DNA of 13,854 nucleotides, taken from assembly GCA_005885115.1 (NCBI GenBank), contig VAXX01000463.1, positions 1 through 13,854 of the forward strand. Direction: 5' to 3'. A program made the translations under genes and the position numbers. Under the pieces are notes generated by a model, which searched no databases, had not been told where the DNA came from, and saw only the letters and a program-made list of their open reading frames with translations. Position 1 is the stretch's first letter; the number at the start of each line of letters is the position of its first letter. The DNA comes from Actinomycetota bacterium. Lineage in GTDB: Bacteria; Actinomycetota; Actinomycetes; Mycobacteriales; Micromonosporaceae. Positions 1 to 6,639 of the stretch are shown here, piece by piece.

Positions 1-1
1 G

Positions 2-112
2 GTGTCGGCGGTCGGGCACGTGTCCGCGATCCTCGTAGCGCTCGCGGTCGGCGGCGGCTTCGTCCTCGCCCGCCGGACCGCGGTACCCCGTCCCGTTCCG
101 GACGGTCGTTAG
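2..112 (+). CDS. C-terminal end of a probable membrane protein (partial)
   Basis: Only the last 36 codons lie in the window. They are read in the one forward frame with strong G/C third positions; the alternative forward frames are either arginine-rich or stopped. The visible peptide has a hydrophobic stretch rich in Ala, Val, Leu and Gly (about residues 8-22 of the fragment), then a short basic Arg/Pro tail ending in DGR. This looks like a final transmembrane helix with a short cytoplasmic tail. The TAG stop at 110-112 overlaps the stop of the converging HATPase gene, so the two genes abut tail to tail with no room for a terminator. The family cannot be recognised from this fragment. Confidence 0.5.
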   Translation: MSAVGHVSAILVALAVGGGFVLARRTAVPRPVPDGR

Positions 113-609
113 ACCCGCTCGACGCTGGTCGCCAGCCGTACCGTCGTCCCGTGCCCGTTGCTGTGCAGCGAGAACCGGTCGCAGAGCGTACGGGTCAGCC
201 ACAGGCCCCGCCCACCGGTGGCCTCCGGCGGCGGTGGGATCTCCGCCGGTACGTGCCCGTCCGGCATACCCGGGCCGCTGTCGCTGACCTCGCAGACGAG
301 CTGTTGCCCGGTCCACCACAGCCGCAGTCGCCCGAGCCCACCGCCGTGCAGGACGGCGTTCGTGGTGATCTCGTTGACCGCGAGGACGAAGGACTGCAGG
401 CGGGCGCCGAACAGGCCGGCCTGGGCGGCGGCCGCGGCCACCACCCGGCGCACCGGTCCCAGGTCCGAGCGGCGGAACTCCAGGGCGAGCAAGGGCGGGT
501 CGTCCGGCGTCGCGATCTCGCCGTACTGCCGCCGCATCACGGCCGCCGGCTGGGCGCGGCGGGCAGGCGTGCCGGCTCTCGCCGGGCCCGCTGCCGAGCC
601 GTGGCCCAC
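109..609 (-). CDS. ATP-binding anti-sigma-factor-type kinase (RsbW-like HATPase)
   Basis: This is a single-domain GHKL/HATPase_c_2 protein of 166 aa. Visible motifs are the N box (E80, N84, H88 in NEITTNAVLHGG), the G1 box (D110-S-G-P-G114) and the G2 box (TGGRGLWL, residues 131-138). The length and lack of other domains match actinobacterial RsbW-like regulators. These bind ATP and may phosphorylate an anti-sigma-factor antagonist, or bind a sigma factor, in the cytoplasm. No partner sigma or antagonist gene is visible, so the target is unknown. The start used is a GTG at 609 with an AGGTAGGT element about 10 nt upstream. An ATG at 537 (MRRQYGEI) is also possible and would remove a low-complexity Ala/Pro/Gly leader of 24 residues. 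It is divergent from the eRF1-like gene. Confidence 0.85.
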   Translation of the reverse strand: MGHGSAAGPARAGTPARRAQPAAVMRRQYGEIATPDDPPLLALEFRRSDLGPVRRVVAAAAAQAGLFGARLQSFVLAVNEITTNAVLHGGGLGRLRLWWTGQQLVCEVSDSGPGMPDGHVPAEIPPPPEATGGRGLWLTRTLCDRFSLHSNGHGTTVRLATSVERV

Positions 610-751
610 ACGTGGTCACCTACCTGGTCGTTGGTCCGCCCGTCCCGGATGGTCAGCCTACCCCCGGTGGCCGGCGCTTCGCAGAATTGCCGCGAGCTGT
701 CAGGTTAACCCGCTGGACCGGCGGGTACGCGGCAGGAATGGGGGGATTGCC
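610..751. promoter_or_regulatory. Divergent intergenic region with a leader hairpin
   Basis: This 142-bp gap must hold the promoters of both the HATPase gene (leftward) and the eRF1-like gene (rightward). It contains the 8-bp palindrome GGTTAACC at 703-710 and an overlapping hairpin, ACCCGC-N7-GCGGGT, at 708-726. That hairpin lies in the leader of the rightward gene, upstream of the purine-rich ribosome binding site GGGGGA (741-746). I see no convincing -35/-10 pair. An operator role for the palindrome is only a possibility. Confidence 0.4.
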
Positions 752-1765
752 ATGAACCTGACCTTTCTCCGCCCGCTGTACCAGCACCCCGGCCCCTGCG
801 TGTCGGCGTACCTGGACACATCGACGGACACCGAAGACGCCCGGGACCGGATGGCGCTGACCATGCGCGCGGTAACGGACCAGCTCACCGGGGCCGGCGC
901 CGACCAGGCGATCGTGGCCGCGGTGGACCGGGCGGTACAGGAGCACGCCGGTACCGGACGGCACGGCCTGGCGCTGTTCGCCCGTACCGCCGACCTCGTC
1001 GTGACCCACCCGCTGCCCGAGCCCCCGGCCCAGCCGATCGCCCGGCTGGGGGAGCGGCCGGCCGTACTCCCGCTGCTGACCGGGCTCGGCGAGCAGGTGA
1101 GCTGGCTGCGGGTACTGGTCGACCGGACCGGAGCCGACCTGGAACTGGACGCCGGCCGGATGCACCGGACGGTCGCCGGCACCGGCCGGTACCCGGTGCA
1201 CAAGGCGGCGCCCGGCGGCTGGTCGCAGCCCCGGTACCAGCGCTCGGCCGAGACGACCTGGCTGCAGAACGCCAAGGAGGTCGTCGAGGAGCTCGCCCGT
1301 ACGGTCGACGAGACCGGACCGGACGTGGTGATCCTCGCCGGCGACGTACGGGCCCGGCAGTTGCTCGCCGAGCACCTTCCGCCGGCGGTGGCCGCCCGGG
1401 TGGTGCAGACCGACGCGGGGTCCCGGGCGCCGGGTGCCGATCCGCAGCCGCTGGACGAGGCGACCGAGCAGGCGGTACGGGAGCTGGTCGAGCGCCGGTA
1501 CGCCGAGGTCCTCGACGCGTACCGGGCGGGCCTGGCCCACGGGCTCGCGGTGGCCGGCGTCGCGGCCGTGCGTACCCCGTTGGCCTGGGCACAGGTCCAG
1601 ACCCTGCTGATCAGCCCGGACGTTCCCGAGGAGGTGGCCGACGACCTGATCCAGGCGGCCGTCAGCGGGGACGCCGAGGTGCTGCTGGTGACGCCGGGAC
1701 AGCAGGAGCTGCCGGACGGGGTCGGTGCCGTGCTGCGGTACCACCTGGTGGAGGGGGAGACGTGA
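752..1765 (+). CDS. Bacterial eRF1/Pelota-like protein (baeRF2, Rv2629/Balon type)
   Basis: This 337-aa protein has the layout of actinobacterial archaeo-eukaryotic release-factor homologues such as M. tuberculosis Rv2629. The N-terminal domain opens with MNLTFLRPLYQHPGPCVSAY. A central loop reads GGWSQPRYQR (G155, G156, S158, Q159), the family's counterpart of the eRF1 GGQ loop. The C-terminal part is an L7Ae-like alpha/beta domain with DVVILAGDVRARQLL near residues 192-206 and AEVLLVTPGQ near the end. Relatives (Balon, Rv2629, its M. smegmatis homologue) are reported as ribosome hibernation factors, and others in the superfamily are Vms1-like peptidyl-tRNA hydrolases. Function here is inferred from resemblance. 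The ATG at 752 follows GGGGGA by 5 nt; the frame is open further upstream but that part is out-of-frame Arg/Pro/Ser-rich sequence. The stop overlaps the GTG of the next small frame (GTGA), implying translational coupling. Confidence 0.75.
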   Translation: MNLTFLRPLYQHPGPCVSAYLDTSTDTEDARDRMALTMRAVTDQLTGAGADQAIVAAVDRAVQEHAGTGRHGLALFARTADLVVTHPLPEPPAQPIARLGERPAVLPLLTGLGEQVSWLRVLVDRTGADLELDAGRMHRTVAGTGRYPVHKAAPGGWSQPRYQRSAETTWLQNAKEVVEELARTVDETGPDVVILAGDVRARQLLAEHLPPAVAARVVQTDAGSRAPGADPQPLDEATEQAVRELVERRYAEVLDAYRAGLAHGLAVAGVAAVRTPLAWAQVQTLLISPDVPEEVADDLIQAAVSGDAEVLLVTPGQQELPDGVGAVLRYHLVEGET

Positions 1766-1936
1766 GCGATCCCCGGACGCAGGAGACGCGACTACCTGAA
1801 GGACGCCGAGGGCCACGGCGACGTGCAGGCGTTCATCGAGCGGGTTCAGCAGGAGGACTCCCAGCGGGCGCTGGAAGCGCACCGGCTGCTCGGCGAGTTG
1901 ACCCGCGAGTCGGCCGGCAGCCTCCGGACCGGCTGA
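1762..1936 (+). pseudogene. Small hypothetical protein, frameshifted near 1786
   Basis: A GTG at 1762 overlaps the upstream stop and sits behind a strong GGAGGGGGAGA site, giving VSDPRTQE. The following sequence makes protein-like sense only one frame later: RDYLKDAEGHGDVQAF, then an acidic helical stretch containing QQEDSQRALEAHRLLGELTR, ending at TGA 1934-1936. Removing one base near 1786 joins the two into a protein of about 57 aa. The first frame, if continued, gives Arg/Gly/Pro-rich sequence typical of out-of-frame reading in high-GC DNA. Without the join, the only in-frame start left is a GTG giving about 37 aa. I do not recognise a function. It would be co-translated with the eRF1-like gene. 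A sequencing error is as likely as a real mutation. Confidence 0.55.
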
Positions 1937-1958
1937 CCGACCGCCGGCTGAATGATCG

Positions 1959-2000
1959 CGCGCTGAGCGGGGGGCCGGTCTGGCCCCCCCGCTCAGCGCG
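1959..2000. terminator. Strong bidirectional stem-loop terminator
   Basis: The arms CGCGCTGAGC-G6-CC and GG-C7-GCTCAGCGCG pair over 18 bp with one bulged C around the 5-nt loop GGTCT. No T tract follows, which is normal for actinomycete terminators. It ends transcription from the eRF1-like operon on the left and from the DUF5709 gene on the right. The right arm contains the stop codon of the DUF5709 gene (1993-1995). Confidence 0.85.
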
Positions 2001-2526
2001 TGCCGTCCTCCGGTACCGGATGCATCGCCAGCTCCTCCGCGCTGGCGCCGCCGCCGGACGCGCCCGCGTCCCGGGCGACCTCGTCCTTCTCGGCGTCCCC
2101 GTGCGCGCCCTCGTCCGGCGCGACCAGCCGGCCCACCGGGCGCTGCGCCGGGTCCCGGTCGTACATCGACACCGCCGAATCCAGGTGCGGGTCCACCGGT
2201 CCCTCGTCCAACCCGGTGTCCGCGTCGGGCGGCTCGTCGGGACCGGCGTCCCGTAGCGGGCCGATCGCGTCCGGCGTCACGTCCGGTTCCTCGCGGGACA
2301 GCCGCAGGTCCAGCGGTTCGCCCCGGCGTTGCTCCGCGGCCGTGGTGCCGTACTCGTCGATGGCCAGCGGCCCGTCGTCCCGGTCCCCGGGCAGCGTCGC
2401 CGGGTCCGGTCCGTCGGCGATGCGTGTGGCGTCGGCTTCCTCGTCGGCATGCGAGTCGTCGTCGGCGTACTCCGGTATCCCGTCGGCCGCCGGATCGGAC
2501 ACCAGCTTCGGATACTGCTCGTCCAT
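1993..2526 (-). CDS. DUF5709 family acidic protein
   Basis: The gene encodes 177 aa. The first 125 or so residues are strongly acidic and poor in hydrophobic residues (many Asp, Glu, Pro, Gly), so they are probably disordered. The C-terminal region, about residues 131-167, carries the recognisable actinobacterial block VGRLVAPDEGAHGDAEKDEV followed by ARDAG and ASAEELAMH. That pattern matches DUF5709, which has no assigned role. No signal peptide or membrane helix is seen. The ATG at 2526 gives MDEQYPKLVSD. The frame stays open far upstream, but that part is shadow sequence of the DUF1360 gene on the other strand. The upstream ribosome binding site is weak (GGGCGGG, too distant to be ideal). 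The stop lies inside the terminator hairpin. The gene is transcribed divergently from the DUF1360 gene. Confidence 0.8.
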   Translation of the reverse strand: MDEQYPKLVSDPAADGIPEYADDDSHADEEADATRIADGPDPATLPGDRDDGPLAIDEYGTTAAEQRRGEPLDLRLSREEPDVTPDAIGPLRDAGPDEPPDADTGLDEGPVDPHLDSAVSMYDRDPAQRPVGRLVAPDEGAHGDAEKDEVARDAGASGGGASAEELAMHPVPEDGTR

Positions 2527-2599
2527 GATGATCGGGTACCCGCCCGGCCGGCGGTGACACCCGGGTTTGCGACTTTCCGGACCCGGGTAGCCGAAGGCC
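2527..2599. promoter_or_regulatory. Divergent promoter region with three palindromes
   Basis: This 73-bp gap separates the divergent DUF5709 and DUF1360 starts. It contains the perfect palindrome CGGGTACCCG (2533-2542) and two identical copies of ACCCGGGT (2559-2566 and 2581-2588). The two copies are 22 bp apart start to start, about two helical turns. The arrangement suits a dimeric repressor or activator controlling both genes, but no known consensus is recognised. The segment between the two copies (TTGCGACTTTCCGG) is relatively AT-rich. The GAAGG site just before 2600 serves the DUF1360 gene. Confidence 0.45.
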
Positions 2600-3124
2600 A
2601 TGTCGCAGCTGCTGGACCGGGTACGGGCCGCCGCCGCCGGGTACGCCCCGGGGCAGGGCCGGCCACTGCGGGGATACCTGCTGACGATGGCCGGGTACGC
2701 CGGGCTGACCGGGACGCTGGCCGGTCTGGCCCGGTTGACCGGTCGTCGCGCCCCGGAGCGGATCTCGGGCCTGGACGTCGTCCTGATCTCGTGCGCCACG
2801 CACAAGGTGAGCCGGCTGCTGGCCAAGGACAGCGTGACCAGCCCGCTGCGGGCGCCGTTCACCCGGTACGAGGGCACGACCGGGGACGCGGAGCTGGGCG
2901 AGCAGGTCCGGGGTACCGGGGTTCGGCACTCGGTCGGCGAGCTGATCAGCTGCCCGTTCTGCCTCGGGGTGTGGGTCGCGACCGGGTTCGCGGCGGGTCT
3001 GGTCTTCGCGCCGCGGTTCACCCGGCTGGCCGCGGCCACCTTCACCGCGGTGGCCGCCTCCGACACGCTGCAACTGGTGTACGCCGCGGTCCAGCAGTTG
3101 CCCCGGCGGGCCGCCGAGGACTGA
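2600..3124 (+). CDS. DUF1360 family membrane protein
   Basis: This 174-aa protein has the features of DUF1360. A hydrophobic segment around residues 30-45 is followed by LDVVLISCATHKVSRLLAKD (about 59-78), by the FTRYEG stretch, and by the motif SCPFCLGVW with C118 and C121 in a CxxC arrangement. Further hydrophobic segments lie at about 123-135 and 140-165. It is probably a small integral membrane protein. The CPFC pair could bind metal or be redox-active, but no function is established for the family. The ATG at 2600 has GAAGG about 4 nt upstream. The stop at 3122-3124 is followed closely by a short hairpin. Confidence 0.8.
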   Translation: MSQLLDRVRAAAAGYAPGQGRPLRGYLLTMAGYAGLTGTLAGLARLTGRRAPERISGLDVVLISCATHKVSRLLAKDSVTSPLRAPFTRYEGTTGDAELGEQVRGTGVRHSVGELISCPFCLGVWVATGFAAGLVFAPRFTRLAAATFTAVAASDTLQLVYAAVQQLPRRAAED

Positions 3125-3384
3125 CGCGCATTTCCGTCTATCAGCTAGACGACTGATCAATGCTGCTTCTTTCCGCGACGGCGTACGCCGTTCCGTCATG
3201 CTGATTTCTTGTGCTTTTTGCGCGCCCAGAATTGCCGCTGGTCATCAGCAATTCGGCCACTCGACATGCGATCCCGCCCGGCAGAAATAGCCCGCCAACA
3301 GCGCCGTGACCTGGTGGGATCGGGGAACGGCGGCTCCCTGATCGGTTTTCCCCGGCATGTACCCGACCTGATCCGACCGCCTGA
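3125..3384. other. Intergenic region with inverted repeats, no gene
   Basis: I see no coding frame here. The sequence is noticeably richer in A/T than its neighbours. It contains the hairpin CGTCTA-TCAGC-TAGACG (3135-3151), 10 nt past the DUF1360 stop, and a perfect 14-bp palindrome ACGGCGTACGCCGT (3178-3191). It also has an inverted repeat GAATTGC-N12-GCAATTC (3229-3254) and a weaker pair CGGGGAA/TTCCCCG (3321-3327 and 3348-3354). The first may help terminate DUF1360 transcription. The others could be regulator sites for the transporter operon downstream. Confidence 0.5.
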
Positions 3385-3414
3385 TTGACGGTTATGAACT
3401 GCGGGTTCTATGGT
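3385..3414 (+). promoter_or_regulatory. Probable housekeeping-sigma promoter of transporter set A, with embedded inverted repeat
   Basis: TTGACG (3385-3390) and TATGGT (3409-3414) are separated by 18 nt and match the -35 and TAnnnT -10 patterns of the actinomycete principal sigma factor. Transcription would begin near 3421, giving a leader of about 23 nt. The ribosome binding site AGGAGG follows at 3427-3432. The spacer contains GAAC-TGCGG-GTTC (3396-3408), an inverted repeat placed where a bound repressor would block polymerase. The assignment is by eye. Confidence 0.6.
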
Positions 3415-3443
3415 CCAGCCGTACCTAGGAGGCGCCAGGGAAT

Positions 3444-4802
3444 GTGAGCACAGACATCGACCGGAGCCATTACCGGTTCCCCCGTGTCCGGCGAACGATC
3501 GCCATGATCGTCGCCGTGACCCTGGCCGGCTGCTCCTCGACCAGCATGCTCAACGTCCCCCAGGATCCCCGCGCCGAACTGCAGGTCTGGCTGCGCGAGC
3601 CGCCGGGCTCGGCCGCCGCCCGGACGGCCGACCGGCTGGTCAAGGCGTTCTCCGCGCGCACGGGCTACAAGGCGCAGCTGACCGCCCTGTACGAGAACTT
3701 CGAGACCAAGCTCCAGCAGCAGGCCGCCTACCGGCAGTTGCCGGACGTGGTGATCAACGACACCGAGAAGCTGGGCTCGATGCAGAGCCAGGGCTGGCTG
3801 GTCCCGATCGACCGGGCCACCTTCCCCGGCGGCGACCAGATCGCCGACCGGGCCTGGCAGGCCGCCCGGGCCGCCAACGGCAACTACTACGCGGTACCGC
3901 TGACGGCGCACACCTTCGCGCTGTTCGTCCGGGCCGACTGGCGGGCCAAGCTCGGGCTGCCGGTACCCACGACCTGGGACGACATCGTCGACATGGCGAT
4001 CGCCTTCACGACCAGGGACCCCGACGGCGACGGCCGGGCCGACACGTACGGGCTGGTCGTCCCCGGCACCACCACCCGTGGGTACATGGCCTGGTACTTC
4101 GCCAGCTACCTGTACGACAACGGCGGCGAATTCCTGGCCAACACCCAGCCCGGCCGGTGGGTACCGGCGATCAACGACGCCAAGGGCGTCCAGGCGGCGG
4201 CCTGGCTCAAGGACCTGTTCTGCAGGTACCACGTGGTCAACCCGGACGCGGTCGACCTGGACACCTCGCGGGCCCACGACACGTTCGAGAAGAACCTCGG
4301 CGGGATCTACCTGACCGGCCCGTACATGCTGCCCCGGTTCGTCAAGAGCATGGGGCCGTCCAGGATCGAGGTGTTCCCGCTGCCGGCCGGCCCGGGTGGT
4401 GGCCCGAACGCGCTGGCCGAGGGGGAGAACGTCTACCTGACGATGGGCTCGCGCAACCGGGCGGCGCAGCTCGCCTTCGCCCAGTTCGCGGCCTCCGTCG
4501 AGGGGCAGACCCTGGCGATGGACGCCAACGGCAACGGGCCGGTCGTCCGGCTGCCGGTCAACACCAAGGTCGACGTCGGCGCGATCCGCACGGACCCGCG
4601 GTGGAAGACCTTCCAGCACGTGTACGCCACCGACAGCACGTACGTACCCAGTGTGCCGAACTGGGCGCCGTTCCGTCAGATGGCGGCGGACACCCTCAAC
4701 GGGGTGATGGCCAACTGCGGATCCGACGTCAAGGGCTCGTTGGACAAGCTGGCCGCCCAGTTCGCGGCCGAGCTCAAGCGGCAGAACGTGTACGGGGGGT
4801 AG
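3444..4802 (+). CDS. Carbohydrate ABC transporter solute-binding lipoprotein (set A)
   Basis: This 452-aa extracytoplasmic SBP belongs to the SBP_bac_1 family that delivers sugars to CUT1-type importers. The N-terminus has basic residues (RVRR, 14-17), a short hydrophobic core and the lipobox LAGC with Cys30, so it should be a membrane-anchored lipoprotein. The mature part begins with ELQVWLREPPGS and includes FETKL...LPDVVINDTEKLG, TTWDDIVDMA, the acidic loop DPDGDGRADTYGL (from D192) and GGIYLTGPYMLP. The GTG at 3444 is preceded by AGGAGG (11 nt away) and AGGG closer in; the overlapping ATG at 3442 is stopped at once. It is a clear paralogue of the set B SBP, sharing DPDGDG, TTTRGY/ATTRGY and VRLPVN blocks. 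The ligand is not deducible. It heads the operon with the permeases. Confidence 0.9.
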   Translation: MSTDIDRSHYRFPRVRRTIAMIVAVTLAGCSSTSMLNVPQDPRAELQVWLREPPGSAAARTADRLVKAFSARTGYKAQLTALYENFETKLQQQAAYRQLPDVVINDTEKLGSMQSQGWLVPIDRATFPGGDQIADRAWQAARAANGNYYAVPLTAHTFALFVRADWRAKLGLPVPTTWDDIVDMAIAFTTRDPDGDGRADTYGLVVPGTTTRGYMAWYFASYLYDNGGEFLANTQPGRWVPAINDAKGVQAAAWLKDLFCRYHVVNPDAVDLDTSRAHDTFEKNLGGIYLTGPYMLPRFVKSMGPSRIEVFPLPAGPGGGPNALAEGENVYLTMGSRNRAAQLAFAQFAASVEGQTLAMDANGNGPVVRLPVNTKVDVGAIRTDPRWKTFQHVYATDSTYVPSVPNWAPFRQMAADTLNGVMANCGSDVKGSLDKLAAQFAAELKRQNVYGG

Positions 4803-4812
4803 GCGGGATGCC

Positions 4813-5829
4813 ATGACGAACGTGACCGGGCGGCGGCCGGTGGCAACCTCGGCGCCGCCCTACGGAGCACCGCCGACCCACCGGACACCGGCATCCGGTC
4901 GGGGCGCCCGGTCCCGGGGCGGGTACGACCGGCCCCGGCGCCCGGTACGACGGACCCGCCGCCGCTGGGTCACCGCGCTGATCCCCTGGATGTTCCTCGC
5001 CCCGGCCCTGCTGCTGTTCGTCTACTTCAAGCTCATGCCGCTGCTGCAGGCGATCAGGATGAGCTTCTACGACGTGCGTCCCTACCTCGGCGACCGGTAC
5101 GTCGGGTTCGGCAACTACGTCGCGGTCACCACCCAACCGCTGTTCACCAAGGCGATCTGGCAGACCGTGGTGCTGGCCGTGGGTACCACCGGCGGGTCGA
5201 TCGTGCTCGGCTTCCTGCTCGCGATCCTCGTGGAGGGTCAGGCCCGGCACCTGTGGCTGGTCCGTACCGCGGCGTTCCTGCCCGTCGTGACGACCATGGC
5301 GGTGGTCGCCGAGGTGTGGCGGATCATGTACTACCCGGGCCGCAGCGGCGCCCTCAACACGCTGCTGGGCTGGGTCGGACTGGGCCCCGAACCCTTCCTG
5401 GCCGGCGAGCACCAGGCGCTGGCGTCGGTGATGCTCGTCGGCATCTGGCGCGGGGCCCCGTACGACATGATGATCTTCCTGGCCGGGCTGGCCTCGGTGG
5501 ACCGCAACCTGTACGAGGCGGCCGCGGTGGACGGCGGCGAGCGGTGGCAGCGGTTCCGGCACGTCACGCTGCCCTCGCTGCGGCCGGTCATCACGATCCT
5601 CTGCCTGCTCGCCGCGCTGCGCGGGCTGCGCAGCTTCACCGAGGTCTTCCTGCTCACCAACGGCGCGCCCAACGGCGCGACCGAAGTGATCATGACGTTG
5701 ATCTACAAGCTCGGTGCCGAACAGGGGCAGCTCGGGGTCGCGGCGGCCGGGTCGATGGTGCTGTTCCTGGCGATCGCCACCGTGACGATCGCGGTCAACA
5801 CCTGGCGGCGGCGGGTGACAGCGCGATGA
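4813..5829 (+). CDS. ABC sugar transporter permease 1 (set A, MalF/UgpA-like)
   Basis: This 338-aa inner-membrane permease is of the binding-protein-dependent type. A long Pro/Arg/Gly-rich cytoplasmic leader (about 1-52) precedes the first helix (WMFLAPALLLFVYFKLMPLL). Several further helices follow. The cytoplasmic EAA loop reads YEAAAVDGGERWQRFRHVTL, with the Glu at residue 235, and is the docking site for the transporter ATPase. The protein ends in a basic tail, NTWRRRVTAR. ATG 4813 lies 10 nt after the SBP stop; an ATG at 4808 is blocked by an immediate stop. The stop overlaps the next start (ATGA at 5826), so translation is coupled to permease 2. It is a paralogue of the set B permease 1 (shared RPYLGD, NAPYDM/GAPYDM, FTEV/FTEI segments). 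The leader is about 35 residues longer than in set B. Confidence 0.9.
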   Translation: MTNVTGRRPVATSAPPYGAPPTHRTPASGRGARSRGGYDRPRRPVRRTRRRWVTALIPWMFLAPALLLFVYFKLMPLLQAIRMSFYDVRPYLGDRYVGFGNYVAVTTQPLFTKAIWQTVVLAVGTTGGSIVLGFLLAILVEGQARHLWLVRTAAFLPVVTTMAVVAEVWRIMYYPGRSGALNTLLGWVGLGPEPFLAGEHQALASVMLVGIWRGAPYDMMIFLAGLASVDRNLYEAAAVDGGERWQRFRHVTLPSLRPVITILCLLAALRGLRSFTEVFLLTNGAPNGATEVIMTLIYKLGAEQGQLGVAAAGSMVLFLAIATVTIAVNTWRRRVTAR

Positions 5830-6639
5830 GGACCAGGTTTCCGGTACAGCAGAACGAGAGCCTGCATACGGTGCTGGGACTCCAGGGCCGGCGTGGTCCG
5901 CTGACCCTGCTGGTCAAGACGGTGCTGTACGCCGCGATCGCGGTCGTCTTCGCCGGTCCGTTGCTCGCCCTGCTGGTCGGGGCGTTCAGCCGGGTACCCA
6001 ACCCGACCACGTTCTCCCTGTGGCCCGACGGCCTGACGTTGGAGAACTTTGTCGTCGCCGGGCGTCGGGGCGTGTACGGCTACCTGCTCAACTCGTTCAT
6101 CGTCGTGGGCCTGGGCCTGCTGCTGCAGATGGGCGAGCATGATGCTGCCCGACGAGGTACTGGCGATCCCGCTGTCGGTCGTGCTGTCCGACCTGCCGGG
6201 ACTGCACGTGAACCTGATCAACACGTACGCGGGGCTGATCCTCCCGCTCGGGGCCTGGGGCTTCTCGATCATCGTGATGACCCAGTTCATGCGCGAGGTA
6301 CCGGTGAGCCTGGAGGAGGCGGCCCGGATCGACGGCGCGGGCGAGCTGCGGGTGTTCTGGTCGGTCATCCTCCCGGTCTGCCGGCCGGCGCTGGGCGTCC
6401 TCGGGGTCTTCGGGTTCACGATGATCTGGGATCAGTACCTCCTGCCGCTGATCGTCGCCCAGCAGCCGGCGCACTTCACCCTGCCGATCGCGCTGTGGAC
6501 CCTGCGCGCCGACGACCAGGTCGGGATCGGGGTCCTGCTGGCCGCCGCGCTGCTCGCGCTGCTGCCCTCGGTGATCGCGTTCCTGCTGTTCCAGCGGCAG
6601 TTCACCCGGGGTCTGTCCGTCGAGGCGGTCGGCCGCTGA
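5826..6639 (+). pseudogene. ABC sugar transporter permease 2 (set A), internal deletion and frameshift
   Basis: This is a MalG/UgpE-like permease gene in two frames. From ATG 5826 the frame encodes a normal N-terminus with first helix (LYAAIAVVFAGPLLALLVGAFS) and the second-helix start NSFIVVGLGLLLQMG. At about 6132-6139 the frame changes, and the protein resumes as MMLPDEVLAIPLSVV through the EAA loop (EEAARIDGAGELRVFWSVIL) to the TGA at 6637-6639. In the set B paralogue, 27 codons (VSAFAAYALARKRFRG and following) lie between the two segments; here only GAGC is found, a net loss of 77 nt. The product therefore lacks part of a helix and a loop and goes out of frame. As sequenced it cannot make a full permease. 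An assembly error is the main alternative. Confidence 0.85.

Noticed and set aside
158..751. N-terminal extension of the eRF1-like gene
   Set aside because: The frame is open but the extra 198 residues are Arg/Pro/Ser-rich and antisense to the HATPase gene. The ATG at 752 has its own ribosome binding site and matches the family start.
1936..2256. Continuation of the frame opened by the GTG at 1762
   Set aside because: Low-complexity Arg/Pro/Val sequence running through the terminator and antisense to the DUF5709 gene.
653..3199. Very long open frame on the minus strand (about 848 codons)
   Set aside because: It runs antisense to the eRF1-like and DUF1360 genes and across the DUF5709 gene, with Arg/Gly/Pro-rich sequence and no recognisable domain. 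This is the usual mirror frame of high-GC coding DNA.
3229..3254. Insertion sequence end or CRISPR repeat
   Set aside because: A single inverted repeat with no transposase, no target duplication and no second spaced copy.
6132..6139. Programmed frameshift or translational bypass in permease 2 of set A
   Set aside because: No slippery sequence or intervening coding gap is present. About 27 codons are missing relative to the paralogue, and recoding could not restore them.
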